A stretch of 64,000 nt of DNA, taken from positions 62,001 through 126,000 of the forward strand of contig NZ_QNRC01000011.1 of the NCBI RefSeq assembly GCF_003709565.1, read 5' to 3'. The notes beneath the pieces are model-generated. The model did no database searches and had not been told where the DNA came from. It saw nothing but the letters and a program-made list of their open reading frames with translations. Source of the stretch: Paracoccus sigandri (GTDB lineage: Bacteria; Pseudomonadota; Alphaproteobacteria; Rhodobacterales; Rhodobacteraceae). Below, in pieces: positions 8,043 through 17,094 of this stretch; positions within the stretch are counted from its first letter, which is position 1, and the number at the start of each line of letters is the position of its first letter. The position numbers and the translations under genes were made by a program.

Positions 8043-9341
8043 GTGAGCGTGCCCGATCCGGGCTGGATCGAGGCGCAGCGGCTGGGCTGTGCGCGTGCCA
8101 TGCGCAACGCCTGCTCGGCCAGGCATCTGATCCGCCGCCGCGAGGGCTTCGGCTGGACCGTCCGGCCCGCTGCCGGGTCGATCCTCGCCTCGCCGCGCGT
8201 GGCGGGCTGGGACCCCGAGCCGGATTACTTCCACCACTGGATCCGCGATTCCGCCATCGTCCTGCGCGCGGTGCCGCTGGCGATCCGCGCGGATCCGGGG
8301 TCGCGCCCGTTCTGGCTGCGCTTCGTCGCCGATTTCATCGGCTTTTCGCTGTCCATCTCGGACCCGGATCGCCGCGGACCGGCGACCAATCCGCTGCGCG
8401 CCTCGACCCGGCCGGACCACGGGAAATTCCTGCGCCCCGATGCGGAACTGGCCGCCCTGTCGGGCGATGCGTGGCAGCAGGAGCCGCGGGTGGCGGCGGA
8501 TGGATCGCCCGACCTCGAGCGCTGGAGCCGGCCGCAGGACGATGGTCCCGCCCTCAGGGCCTCGGCGGTGATGGCGGTGCTCAAGGACCTGCCCGAGACC
8601 GCTTCCCGGCAGGCCGAGGTCCTGATCGCCCGCGACCTTGCGCATGTCCTGCAGGTCGCCGGCCGACCCTGCATCGGCCCCTGGGAGGAAGACCCGCCGC
8701 GCCGCGCCAGCTTTACCCTGCTGGTGCAATGGGATGCGCTGGATCGCGGCAGCGCCCGCTCATCGCCCCCGGATCGCCGGATGCGGGAGGCCGCCGACCG
8801 GCTGGCCGCGCTGATCGAGACGGCGCGGGACGGCACCACCGGCGGCTGGCGCGAAAGCATCGAGGCGCCCGAGGGCCGGCTGGACAGCGCCACCTGCCTG
8901 GCCCTGTTGCACGCCCGGCGCAGGCATGGCCCCTTCGCGCTGACCGCCCCGCGAACCCGCGCGACGGCGGCGGCGCTGGAGGAAACCTTTGCCGGGCTCT
9001 ACCCGATCAACCGCGGAAGACGCGCGCCCGCCATCGGGCGTTGGGCCGCGGACGCCTATTTCGGCGGCAATCCCTGGTATCCGGCGACGCTTGGCTTTGC
9101 CGAGCTGCATTATCGGATCGCGGCGGAAACCGGCGACACGGACGCCTTCGCCAAGGCCGAGGCATGGATGCAGCTGATCGAAACGGTCGCGCCCCGGCCC
9201 GCCGGCCCGCTGCCCGAGCAGTTCGACCGCAGCACGGGCGCGCCGGTCTCTTGCCTGGACCTGACCTGGTCGGCAGCCGCCTTCCTGGAGGCCGCCGCGG
9301 CGCGGGACGCGGCGCTTCAGGCGCTGGCGGGCGCCAGGTAG
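8043..9341 (+). CDS. GH15 glucoamylase-like glycoside hydrolase
   Basis: A 432-residue GH15 catalytic domain, the (alpha/alpha)6 barrel that removes glucose from alpha-glucans. Diagnostic motifs are PDYFHHWIRDSAIV near the start, WEE with Glu215 as the likely general acid, PEQFDRSTG with Glu392 as the likely base, and LDLTWSAAAF. It has no signal peptide or starch-binding domain, suggesting action on intracellular glucans or imported oligosaccharides. The GTG start at 8043 is chosen because it sits right after the upstream stop; GTG 8049 is an alternative. Its 3' end overlaps the convergent PF10091 gene by 25 bases. Confidence 0.85.
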   Translation: MSVPDPGWIEAQRLGCARAMRNACSARHLIRRREGFGWTVRPAAGSILASPRVAGWDPEPDYFHHWIRDSAIVLRAVPLAIRADPGSRPFWLRFVADFIGFSLSISDPDRRGPATNPLRASTRPDHGKFLRPDAELAALSGDAWQQEPRVAADGSPDLERWSRPQDDGPALRASAVMAVLKDLPETASRQAEVLIARDLAHVLQVAGRPCIGPWEEDPPRRASFTLLVQWDALDRGSARSSPPDRRMREAADRLAALIETARDGTTGGWRESIEAPEGRLDSATCLALLHARRRHGPFALTAPRTRATAAALEETFAGLYPINRGRRAPAIGRWAADAYFGGNPWYPATLGFAELHYRIAAETGDTDAFAKAEAWMQLIETVAPRPAGPLPEQFDRSTGAPVSCLDLTWSAAAFLEAAAARDAALQALAGAR

Positions 9342-10573
9342 GGGGCGGTGAAGCCGAGGGCGCGCAAGCCGCGCTGCACCTCGGGCCGGTTCGAGACCAG
9401 CCGCCAGATCAGCCCCGAGCGGTGGTTTTCCAGCCCGATGACGATGGGCGCCTGGTCGATGGCCAGCCGGCTTTCGGCCGCCCAGTCCTGCGCCGGGCAG
9501 AAGGCATCGACGAAGCCCGCCTCGCCCCAGATCCAGCCGCCCAGATCGTCATGCAGGTGGCGCAGCACCGGCATCGCCTCGTCCGGCGCGAAGGGAATAG
9601 AGCCGAGCGCGGCGGTGGGGGTGATGGTGCCGGTATCCTCGGTCGGCGAATGCGCGACATAGCCGGCCGGATCGTCGCTGGCGGTCAGGCCCCAGCAATC
9701 CGGGCCGTAGCCCTTCCAGCCATGCGGATTGCGCAGGCAATGGTGGCGGTTGACCAGCGCATGGGCGCGGGCCTGCGCGCCATAATCGGCATGGGCGTCG
9801 CGCAGCCCGCGCGGGTCGATGCCCAGGAACGGATATTGCGACAGAAACAGCGGCCCGCCCCAGTCGGGGCCAAGTGGCGGGGTCGTTCCGCCATAGCTGC
9901 GGCCGTTGCGGAAGGTCGGCGTCCGCGCCCAGCTGTCGTGATAGGGCGCGGCCGGGATCGGATGGCTGCGCGAACCGGCGGCAAGGACGAAGACCGGAAA
10001 GGCCTCGTTCCAGCCGCGGATCGGCAATGCATCGGGCCGCCACGGGCGGTCGGGGTGGCGATGCCACATGAGCGCGCCGTCGCCCCGCAGATGCGCGGCC
10101 CAGTTCACGGCGTCAAACAGCGCCTCGATCCGGGCGACCAGCCAGGGCTCGTCGCCGAAAAAGGCGGCGGCGCCCAGCAGGCCCAGCATCAGGAAGGCGG
10201 TCTCGACCAGGTCGCCGCCATCGTCGCCGGGCATGAAGGGCAGCACGCAGCCGGTCGTGCCGTTCATGAAATGCGGGAACACGCCCTCGAAGCGGTCGGC
10301 GCGCTCCAGGAAACCCACCAGCCGCTCGGTCCGGTCCAGGATCTCGCGCCGCGGCCGCCAGCCGCGTTCGGCGGCGACGATCTGCGCCAGCAGGCCGAAG
10401 CCGGTGCCGCCGGTGCAGACGGTTTCCGCGACGTCATAGCCGAAGGCGCCGGCGCTGCGTTCGCGCGCCATGCCGCTGACCGGGTGGCTCCAATCGAGGA
10501 AATAGAGCGCCGTGGCCTGCGCCACCCGGTCGCGCAAGGCGGCATCGTCGAGGCCCCGGATCAGTCCAGCCAT
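9317..10573 (-). CDS. Glycoamylase-domain (PF10091, GH144-like) protein
   Basis: A 418-residue protein of the PF10091 family. Motifs include TALYFLDWSHPVSGMARERS at the start, GGTGFGL, NGTTG, GGDLVETAFLM, GWNEAF, a QYPFLGIDPRG segment and WGLTASD. This family contains GH144 endo-beta-1,2-glucanases and the processing domain of cyclic beta-1,2-glucan synthases, so beta-1,2-glucan is a more likely substrate than starch. There is no signal peptide with ATG 10573, the start chosen because it overlaps the end of the GH3 gene by 13 bases; a longer start at 10648 lies inside that gene. It is translated from the GH3 operon. Confidence 0.8.
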   Translation of the reverse strand: MAGLIRGLDDAALRDRVAQATALYFLDWSHPVSGMARERSAGAFGYDVAETVCTGGTGFGLLAQIVAAERGWRPRREILDRTERLVGFLERADRFEGVFPHFMNGTTGCVLPFMPGDDGGDLVETAFLMLGLLGAAAFFGDEPWLVARIEALFDAVNWAAHLRGDGALMWHRHPDRPWRPDALPIRGWNEAFPVFVLAAGSRSHPIPAAPYHDSWARTPTFRNGRSYGGTTPPLGPDWGGPLFLSQYPFLGIDPRGLRDAHADYGAQARAHALVNRHHCLRNPHGWKGYGPDCWGLTASDDPAGYVAHSPTEDTGTITPTAALGSIPFAPDEAMPVLRHLHDDLGGWIWGEAGFVDAFCPAQDWAAESRLAIDQAPIVIGLENHRSGLIWRLVSNRPEVQRGLRALGFTAPYLAPASA

Positions 10574-12804
10574 GTCAGTTCCACCATCTGGGTGTCGCGG
10601 CTGTTCGGGCCGACATGCAGCTGGATCAGGCCCGGATCGCGCAGCCATTCGGCATCCTCCAGCGAGGGGGCCAGCGGATAGCGGAACTGGTCGGCGGTGA
10701 CCTGGAACGCGACCTCGCGGCTTTCGCCGGGGGCAAGCGCCACCTGCGCGAAATCGATCAGCTTGCGGGCCGGCCGCGTGACGCGGGCCACGGGGTCGCC
10801 GGCATAGAGCTGGACGGTCTCGATGGCCGGGTGGGGGCCGGTATTCTTCAGCGTGATCCGCAGCTGGACGGCCTGGCCGGCATGGGCCGCGTCATGGGAC
10901 AGGCCGGGCGCGGCGTAATGGACCCGGCCATAGCCCAGGCCGAAGCCGAAGGGAAAGCGCGGCGCGTCGTCGGGCAGGTCCAGCCAGCCGGTGCGGAACT
11001 TGGCGAAGCCTCCGGGGAAGGGCCGGCCGGTCGGGTCGCTGGCATGGGACAGCGGCACCTCGCCCGGATGCGCGGGCAGCGAGACCGCAAGCCGCCCGGC
11101 AGGCTGGGCCGCCCCGAAGATCAGATCCGCCACGCCCTCGGGCCCCGCCACGCCGCCATGCCAGGCATAGAGCAGCGCATCGGCCTGCCCCGCAACCTCG
11201 CCGATCGCCAGCGGGCGCCCGGCAAAGACCACCACCAGCACGGGCTTGCCCGTCGCCGCCAGGGCGGCCAGCAGCCGGCGTTGCGGGGCCGGCAGGTCCG
11301 GCGACAGGCGCGAGGAGGATTCGCCCGCATGTTCCTTCGCCTCGCCCAGGGCCGTGATCACCACATCCGCCGCGGCGGCCATCGCCACGGCCTCGGCCAG
11401 CAGTTCGGCCTCGGGGCGAGGATCGCGGGTCACGGTCACGCCATGGACGTTCAGGCGCCGCTCCAGCCATGGCTCGTCGACGATATTCGCGCCCCAGGCA
11501 AGCGCCGGGGCGCGGCCGGTCAGCGCGGCCACGGCCTCGTTCAGCGGCACGACATCCTCGGCCCGGCCCGCCACGGACCATGTGCCCAGCATGTTCGACC
11601 GGTCGGCGGCGAAGGGACCGACCAGCGCGACCCTTGCATCGCGGGCAAGCGGCAGCAGCCCGTCATTCTTCAGCAGCACGGCGGATCGCGCGGCGGCCTG
11701 TCGCGCCAGCTTGCGCCCATCCTGCCGCGACGGCGCGCGAGCCGTGCCCTTTAGCCCCCGGAAGGGATCGTCCAGCAGGCCCAGCCGCGCCTTGAAGTCC
11801 AGCACCCGGCGGCAGGCGCTATCCACCAGTTGCGCGATCTGCGGCGCGGCAAGGGAAATCCCGGCCTCGGGCGCCTGCAGCCCGTCGCGGGCCAGCGCGG
11901 GCAGTTCGCGCAGGTAATCCTCGCCCACCATGTCCATGTCCACGCCGGCATGAAGCGCCCGCGCGACCGAAACCGCGGCCGGGCCCAGCCCGTGCGACAC
12001 CAGCTCTCTCACGCCGGTATAGTCGGAAACCACCAGCCCGTCAAAACCCTGCCGGCCGCGCAGCCAGCCCTGGATCAGCGGGCCGTTCGCATGCATCGGC
12101 AGCCGGTTCACCGCGTTGAAGCCCACCATCAGGCTGGCCGCGCCCGCCTCCAGCCCGGCGGCGAACGGGGGGAGGTAGGTTTCCAGCAGATCCTCCCAGG
12201 CGAGGCTGGCATTGTCATAGTCCCGGCCGCTTTGCGGCGCGCCATAGGCCACGAAATGCTTGAGGCAGGCCGCGACGCGGCCGGGATGGCCCAGGCCCGG
12301 CCCCTGGAACCCGCGCACCATTGCCGCCGCGATGCGTGCGGCCAGCAGGGGATCCTCGCCGGGACCTTCGGCGACGCGGCCCCAGCGGGCATCGCGGCTG
12401 ATGTCGATCATCGGCGCATAGACCTGATGCAGCCCCTCGGCCGCGGCCTCGGCGGCGGCGAAACCGGCCGTCTGTTCGATCAGTTCCATGTCCCAGCTGC
12501 AGGCCAGCGCGATGTTCAGGGGAAAGACCGTGCGATGCCCGTGAATGACATCCTCGGCGAAGAACAGCGGGATGCCCAGCCGCGATCCGGCCAGGGCGCG
12601 TTCCTGCATGGCGCGGGCCGTCGCCAGGGACTTGGTGCCGAAGATGGCGCCGACCTGTCCCGCCTCCAGCCGCCGGGACAGCAGGCTGGGCTGCCTTGCG
12701 CCGGTCAGCAGCCCCTCGCCAGCCGCCAGCAGGTTCAGCTGCCCGATCCGTTCCTCCAGCGTCATCCGCGACATCAGATCATCGACGGCCGCGTGGCTTT
12801 CCAT
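10561..12804 (-). CDS. bglX: GH3 beta-glucosidase (BglX-like)
   Basis: A 747-residue GH3 enzyme with the full three-domain plan: TIM barrel with nucleophile Asp261 in GLVVSDYTGV, alpha/beta sandwich with the GESSSR acid/base loop, and a C-terminal fibronectin-III-like domain. It hydrolyses terminal beta-glucosides. E. coli BglX is periplasmic, but this protein starts MESHAAVDDLMSRMTLEERI with no signal peptide, so it should act in the cytoplasm. It is transcribed with the downstream PF10091 gene; together they could degrade beta-1,2-glucan to glucose. A purine-rich AGGAGG site precedes ATG 12804. Confidence 0.9.
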   Translation of the reverse strand: MESHAAVDDLMSRMTLEERIGQLNLLAAGEGLLTGARQPSLLSRRLEAGQVGAIFGTKSLATARAMQERALAGSRLGIPLFFAEDVIHGHRTVFPLNIALACSWDMELIEQTAGFAAAEAAAEGLHQVYAPMIDISRDARWGRVAEGPGEDPLLAARIAAAMVRGFQGPGLGHPGRVAACLKHFVAYGAPQSGRDYDNASLAWEDLLETYLPPFAAGLEAGAASLMVGFNAVNRLPMHANGPLIQGWLRGRQGFDGLVVSDYTGVRELVSHGLGPAAVSVARALHAGVDMDMVGEDYLRELPALARDGLQAPEAGISLAAPQIAQLVDSACRRVLDFKARLGLLDDPFRGLKGTARAPSRQDGRKLARQAAARSAVLLKNDGLLPLARDARVALVGPFAADRSNMLGTWSVAGRAEDVVPLNEAVAALTGRAPALAWGANIVDEPWLERRLNVHGVTVTRDPRPEAELLAEAVAMAAAADVVITALGEAKEHAGESSSRLSPDLPAPQRRLLAALAATGKPVLVVVFAGRPLAIGEVAGQADALLYAWHGGVAGPEGVADLIFGAAQPAGRLAVSLPAHPGEVPLSHASDPTGRPFPGGFAKFRTGWLDLPDDAPRFPFGFGLGYGRVHYAAPGLSHDAAHAGQAVQLRITLKNTGPHPAIETVQLYAGDPVARVTRPARKLIDFAQVALAPGESREVAFQVTADQFRYPLAPSLEDAEWLRDPGLIQLHVGPNSRDTQMVELTWLD

Positions 12805-12828
12805 GCGCTTCCTCCTGTCGCAGCAGGC

Positions 12829-14739
12829 CTATTGCGCGGCGTGGCGGACGGCATCCAGGTCGCCCGGCAGGACCGGGCGCAGCTGGCCGACGCCGTTGCG
12901 GATGTCGAGCACGGAAGAATAGAACGGCTCTCCATCCGGGTCATGAGGCGCGGATTCGCCATGCAGCACCGCCAGGACCGCGGTCCGGGGCAAGAACTCG
13001 CACAGGGTCATGTGGAAGTCCACGACGGCATCGACATCCAGCGCGGCCGTCGCCTCGTCCAGCAAGAGGATATCCGGCTTGGCCAGCAGGATGCGCGCCA
13101 GGACCAGCCGCTGCTTCTGCCCGCCCGACAGGACGTTGCGCCAGTTCTTGCCCTGGTAGAGATCGTCCTCGAGGCAATGGATGAAGGCGCCCAGGCCGAC
13201 CGAGGACAGCGCGGCGGCGGCGGCGATGTCGGAATGCTGCTCGGGCAGGTCGGGATAGGTCACCAGCGCCTTCAGCGACAGCCGGTCGGGCAGGTCGGGC
13301 TCTTGCCCGGCGAAGAACAGCCGCGCCCCCTGGCGCATCGCGACGCGCCCCTCGCCATAGGGCCAGATCCCCGCCACGGCCTTCAGCAGGCTGCTTTTTC
13401 CGCAGCCGTTCTGGCCGTTCAGATAGATCCGGTCGCCGGGATAGAGCCGCAGCCGCGGCACCGCCAGGAAGGCCGGCGTATCATGGCCGCGATGGTGCAG
13501 GCGCAGATCCTCCAGCGCCAGCACCGGCCCCTTCGGGCTGCGGAGATGCTGGAAGCGGCTGATGCCGGTTTCGGCATAGAAGGCCTGCCGTTCGCGCACG
13601 CGTTCGATCGCGCCGGCAAGCTCGGTCAGGCGGCGGGCATTGGCCTTCAGCGTGGCGATGGCCGGCATCACGTTGATGAACCAGGACACGTCGCCGATCA
13701 GCTCTGCCGTCAGCTCGCTGCTGGCCACGAAATCGCGGAAGTTCAGGTTGCCCGCCATATAGGCCGGCAGCGCGGGCAGATAGGCCAGCAGGCGGGTGGA
13801 CAGGAAATTGTAGAGATTGGTGAACAGCATCATCCCCGATGTCAGCCAGTTCTGCTTGCCCCAGGTCCGGTCCAGCCCGGCATAGAGCTGCCCGTTGATC
13901 CGGCTCTGGGCGCGTTCGCCGCGGGCGGCGGCCAGCTGGCTGACCCTGTTCAGCATCACCCCCCATTCGCCGCGCCAGGCGCCGTCGCGGCGCTGGCGCT
14001 GGATGCTCAGCCGCTCGATGATCCGCCCCAGCTTCCAGGCCAGGAAGGTGATGGCCGGGACATAGACGACGATCAGCGTCAGGCTGAGCAGGGCCGAGCC
14101 GTAGACGCCGGGCACCAGGTCGACCGGGATGCCCGCGCGGGCCATCGCCTCGTTCGCCTGCGCGCCCCAGCGATCCAGGAACGGCACCGCCTGGCTGCGT
14201 TCCAGCAGGGCGGCGAAGACGAAATAGATCGAGGTGATCGCCCCCCACAGCCCCATCGCCAGCCCGATGATGCCGCCATAAAGGCTGGCGGAACATTCGT
14301 CCACGCGCTGGTCGATGGCATCCGGCATCCGCGAGGTCCCCCCGGCCTCGGAGCGGTCGCTCATCAGGTCCAGGGCGACGCGCTCGTCGGCCAGGATCGC
14401 GTCGTTGAACTGCCCGACCAGCCATCCCCGCGCCCGGCGATGCAGCGTGGCCGAGATATAGTGCCGGACCGCCACGCCGGTGGACCGGCCCAGGAAGATG
14501 GCCAGATAGGCGGCGGCGGCCAGCAGCACGGTGCGCCCCGGATCGGCCCCGGCCTCGGGGGAATGGAAATTCACCAGGGACGCCAGGAAGTCGGCGCTGG
14601 CGATGGCGACCCAGACGCTTGCCTTGCTGAGCAGCGTGGTCATCGCAAGGACGACCACGGTCAGCAGCCATGCCTCCCGCCAGCGTTCCGATGTCCAGTA
14701 CGCGAACAGAAGTCCCCAGAAACCACTCAGACGTTTCAC
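12829..14739 (-). CDS. SbmA/BacA-like ABC transporter with fused ATPase
   Basis: A 636-residue half-transporter. The N-terminal 400 residues hold about six membrane segments of the SbmA/BacA (YddA) type with the characteristic GRSTGVAVRHYISATLHRR region. The C-terminal ATPase has Walker A GQNGCGKSS, signature LSGGQKQR and Walker B ILLLDEATAALD. Relatives with this layout import peptides or move fatty acyl-CoA and B12. It ends 24 bases upstream of the GH3 gene on the same strand, so the three genes may form one transcript, but the sugar link is only positional. Confidence 0.85.
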   Translation of the reverse strand: MKRLSGFWGLLFAYWTSERWREAWLLTVVVLAMTTLLSKASVWVAIASADFLASLVNFHSPEAGADPGRTVLLAAAAYLAIFLGRSTGVAVRHYISATLHRRARGWLVGQFNDAILADERVALDLMSDRSEAGGTSRMPDAIDQRVDECSASLYGGIIGLAMGLWGAITSIYFVFAALLERSQAVPFLDRWGAQANEAMARAGIPVDLVPGVYGSALLSLTLIVVYVPAITFLAWKLGRIIERLSIQRQRRDGAWRGEWGVMLNRVSQLAAARGERAQSRINGQLYAGLDRTWGKQNWLTSGMMLFTNLYNFLSTRLLAYLPALPAYMAGNLNFRDFVASSELTAELIGDVSWFINVMPAIATLKANARRLTELAGAIERVRERQAFYAETGISRFQHLRSPKGPVLALEDLRLHHRGHDTPAFLAVPRLRLYPGDRIYLNGQNGCGKSSLLKAVAGIWPYGEGRVAMRQGARLFFAGQEPDLPDRLSLKALVTYPDLPEQHSDIAAAAALSSVGLGAFIHCLEDDLYQGKNWRNVLSGGQKQRLVLARILLAKPDILLLDEATAALDVDAVVDFHMTLCEFLPRTAVLAVLHGESAPHDPDGEPFYSSVLDIRNGVGQLRPVLPGDLDAVRHAAQ

Positions 14740-15387
14740 ACGCGCTGCCTCTTGGGTGCCGAGACACGGTCATCCTGTCCCCTGGCGACGCGCGGTCGCC
14801 ATGGGCCGGTTTCGGCACATTTTCGTAATTTTTCCGGCCGCTCCGCCCGACACTTCCGCCTTGCGGCCTGTCTGTCCGAAAAGCATAACAAACATGCATA
14901 TAGGCGGTAAACCGCCGATATGCCTTCGATGGTTGTATTATTGGCTAGGTGATCATCCGACGGTGATTCGCCGCCCCCCACCCGGCGGGCGACCTGGCCA
15001 TGCCCTCGATCCGGCAGGCCACCTGCCGAGCGGGGCCGAGCCCCCGCGCCGCGGCCAGGCATTTGCGGCAAGCGTCTCATAGCGAACTGGAATATCTGAA
15101 AAAGCTCGGGTTTCCCCGGCCGCGCCCCTGTCGCCGGATCGCGGCGCGTTGGGCGAAGGCACGAGCGGGGCCAGGCCCCGCCATGGCCGTTTCGCGGCCG
15201 CGCGCCGCCTGGCCTCCGGGGCGCCGGGGCTGTTGCGCTTGTGCCCCAGTCGGGCCGGAAACCGCGCCATCACGGCATTTTAATCTTCCAGGCCGCCGCC
15301 GCCGACGGCCGCGGAGGGGTCGCGCCGCACCTGCCGGTCGCGGATGCGATCTGATAGAGAGGGCGGGCGACGGGATGCCAGGGGGAC
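14740..15387. other. 648-base intergenic region between divergent genes
   Basis: No credible gene. It separates the divergent ABC transporter and AI-2E-type genes and must hold promoters for both. An AT-rich patch lies at 14880-14950, with a short hairpin GGCGGT (14903-14908), AA, ACCGCC (14911-14916) and a TATTATT stretch nearby. The rest is GC-rich. Reading frames here lack codon bias and family features. Confidence 0.5.
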
Positions 15388-16443
15388 ATGCGGCGGATGA
15401 AAAAGCGGACGATTCAAGAGGTCAGCCTTGTCACGCTTCTTCTGCTGACGACCGTCGCGCTGGTCTGGGTGGTGCTGCCCTTCTATGGCGGCGTGCTGTG
15501 GGCGATCATCCTGGCGATCCTGTTCAGCCCGCTGCACGACCGGCTGGAGCATCTGCTGGGCGGACGGCGCAACCTGGCCTCGCTGCTCAGCGTCTTGGCC
15601 TGCATCTTCATCGTCGTCCTCCCCGCCACGCTGATCCTGGGGGCGCTGGCCCGGCAGGCGACGGGCGTCTACCAGAGCATCAGCTCGCAGGAACTGGACC
15701 TGGCGGCGATGATGGACCAGTTCCGCGGCGCCATGCCCGCCTTCGTGCTGGACGCGCTGTCGGCGATGAACCTGGGCAGCTTCGAGGAGATCCAGTCCCG
15801 GCTGGTGTCCTTCGTCGGCCAGGCGGCGCAGTTCATCGCGTCGCGGGCGATGGTGATCGGGCAGGGGGCGGCGCAGTTCTCGATCGGCCTCGGCGTGATG
15901 CTCTACGTGCTGTTCTTCCTGTTTCGCGACGGCCGGGAACTTGCGCAGTCGATCGGCACCGCCAGCCCGCTGAGCGCGCCGCATACCCGGCACATCATGC
16001 AGAAATTCGTCGACGAGGTGAAGGCGACCGTTACCGGCAACGTGATCATCGCGACCATCCAGGGCACCATCGGCGGCGTGACCTTCTGGCTGGTCGGGAT
16101 CGAGGCCGCGCTGCTGTGCGGCGTGATCATGGGCGTGCTGTCGCTGCTGCCGGCGGTGGGCGCGTTCCTGGTCTGGCTGCCCTTCGCGGTCTTCTACCTG
16201 GTCACCGGGGAATACCTGAAGGGCCTGGTCATCATGGGGGTCGGGGTGTTCATCATCAGCACCATCGACAACCTGCTGCGCCCGCCGCTGGTCGGCAGGC
16301 GCAGCCGGTTGCCGGATTACGTCGTCCTGGTCTCGACCCTTGGCGGGATTTCGCAGATGGGGATGAACGGCTTCGTCGTCGGCCCCCTTGTCGCGGCGCT
16401 GTTCATCGCGGTCTGGAGCCTGTTTCGCGACGAACAATCCTAG
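15388..16443 (+). CDS. AI-2E (PerM) family transporter
   Basis: A 351-residue inner-membrane protein with seven or eight hydrophobic segments and the AI-2E exporter layout: two N-terminal helices (LVTLLLLTTVALVWVVLPF, LWAIILAILFSPL), a soluble middle with DQFRGAMPAFV, then GLGVMLYVLFFLFRDG, GGVTFWLVGIEAALLCG and VWLPFAVFYLV. Members export autoinducer-2 or act as ion antiporters; the substrate cannot be told here. ATG 15388 follows an AGGGGGA site. It is monocistronic in appearance. Confidence 0.88.
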   Translation: MRRMKKRTIQEVSLVTLLLLTTVALVWVVLPFYGGVLWAIILAILFSPLHDRLEHLLGGRRNLASLLSVLACIFIVVLPATLILGALARQATGVYQSISSQELDLAAMMDQFRGAMPAFVLDALSAMNLGSFEEIQSRLVSFVGQAAQFIASRAMVIGQGAAQFSIGLGVMLYVLFFLFRDGRELAQSIGTASPLSAPHTRHIMQKFVDEVKATVTGNVIIATIQGTIGGVTFWLVGIEAALLCGVIMGVLSLLPAVGAFLVWLPFAVFYLVTGEYLKGLVIMGVGVFIISTIDNLLRPPLVGRRSRLPDYVVLVSTLGGISQMGMNGFVVGPLVAALFIAVWSLFRDEQS

Positions 16444-16577
16444 GGTTCTGCCTGCGGGGGACGGCCCCGCCGCCCGGTCGCGGCCCCCCAGTCACGGCAT
16501 TGTGCAACGCTTCGTTTCTTCCGATGCGGGCTTTGCGTGTAAGCTTCGGGATGCGCGAATGGCAAAGGAGAGCGGAG

Positions 16578-17075
16578 ATGCAGTCCCCTTTCTACAACCG
16601 TCGTCTCTTCCTCGCGGCGGCCGGCGTCACCGGCGCGGCGACCTTGTTGCAGGGGCCGCTGGGGGCCCTGTCGCCGGCGCTTGCACAGGGTCTTGCGCCG
16701 ACCCCGTCGATGCGCGGCGGAAGCAACAACTACATGCCCCGTGCGCCGCTGGTCGAGCGTCTGGGATCGGGCTTCTGGGTGACGGGCAGGGTGCGCCGGG
16801 CGGGCGACGGGGCGCCGTTGCAGGGCGTCCGCATCCAGATCTGGGCCGCGACCACCCTCGGGGGCGAGCGCGAGCCACGCAACCACGGCAGCGTGCTGAC
16901 CGGTGCCGATGGCAGCTTCCGGCTGGAGATGGAGCAGATCGTGCCGAATTTCGGCCAGCCCCATGCGCATCTGGCCTATGACGACGGGACCTATCAGACG
17001 GTGTTCCTCCGGCCGGTGATGCCAAGCGCGCAGGACCGCTCGGTCAGCGCCGATTTCGTGCTTGCACCGGCCTGA
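16578..17075 (+). CDS. Tat-exported intradiol-dioxygenase-like protein
   Basis: A 165-residue protein beginning YNRRLFLAAAG, a twin-arginine-type signal, with a processing site near ALAQG. The mature part has the transthyretin-like beta fold of the intradiol dioxygenase superfamily: FWVTGRVRRAGDG, GVRIQIWAA, TGADGSFRL and the metal-ligand-like PHAHLAYDDG. True catechol dioxygenases are larger and have two Tyr and two His iron ligands; this short secreted form is of unknown activity. A GGAG site precedes ATG 16578. A ferric-reductase-like membrane gene follows 19 bases later, a pairing that suggests envelope redox chemistry. Confidence 0.75.
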   Translation: MQSPFYNRRLFLAAAGVTGAATLLQGPLGALSPALAQGLAPTPSMRGGSNNYMPRAPLVERLGSGFWVTGRVRRAGDGAPLQGVRIQIWAATTLGGEREPRNHGSVLTGADGSFRLEMEQIVPNFGQPHAHLAYDDGTYQTVFLRPVMPSAQDRSVSADFVLAPA

Positions 17076-17094
17076 GCGGGGCGTTCGGCAGGGC

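Noticed and set aside
11830..14910. A 1026-codon plus-strand frame opposite bglX and the ABC transporter gene
   Set aside because: It has shadow-type composition and no recognisable motif, and it spans two real minus-strand genes and the gap between them.
14953..15273. A 106-codon minus-strand frame in the 15 kb intergenic region
   Set aside because: Arg/Pro/Gly-rich composition typical of random GC-rich sequence, with no motif.
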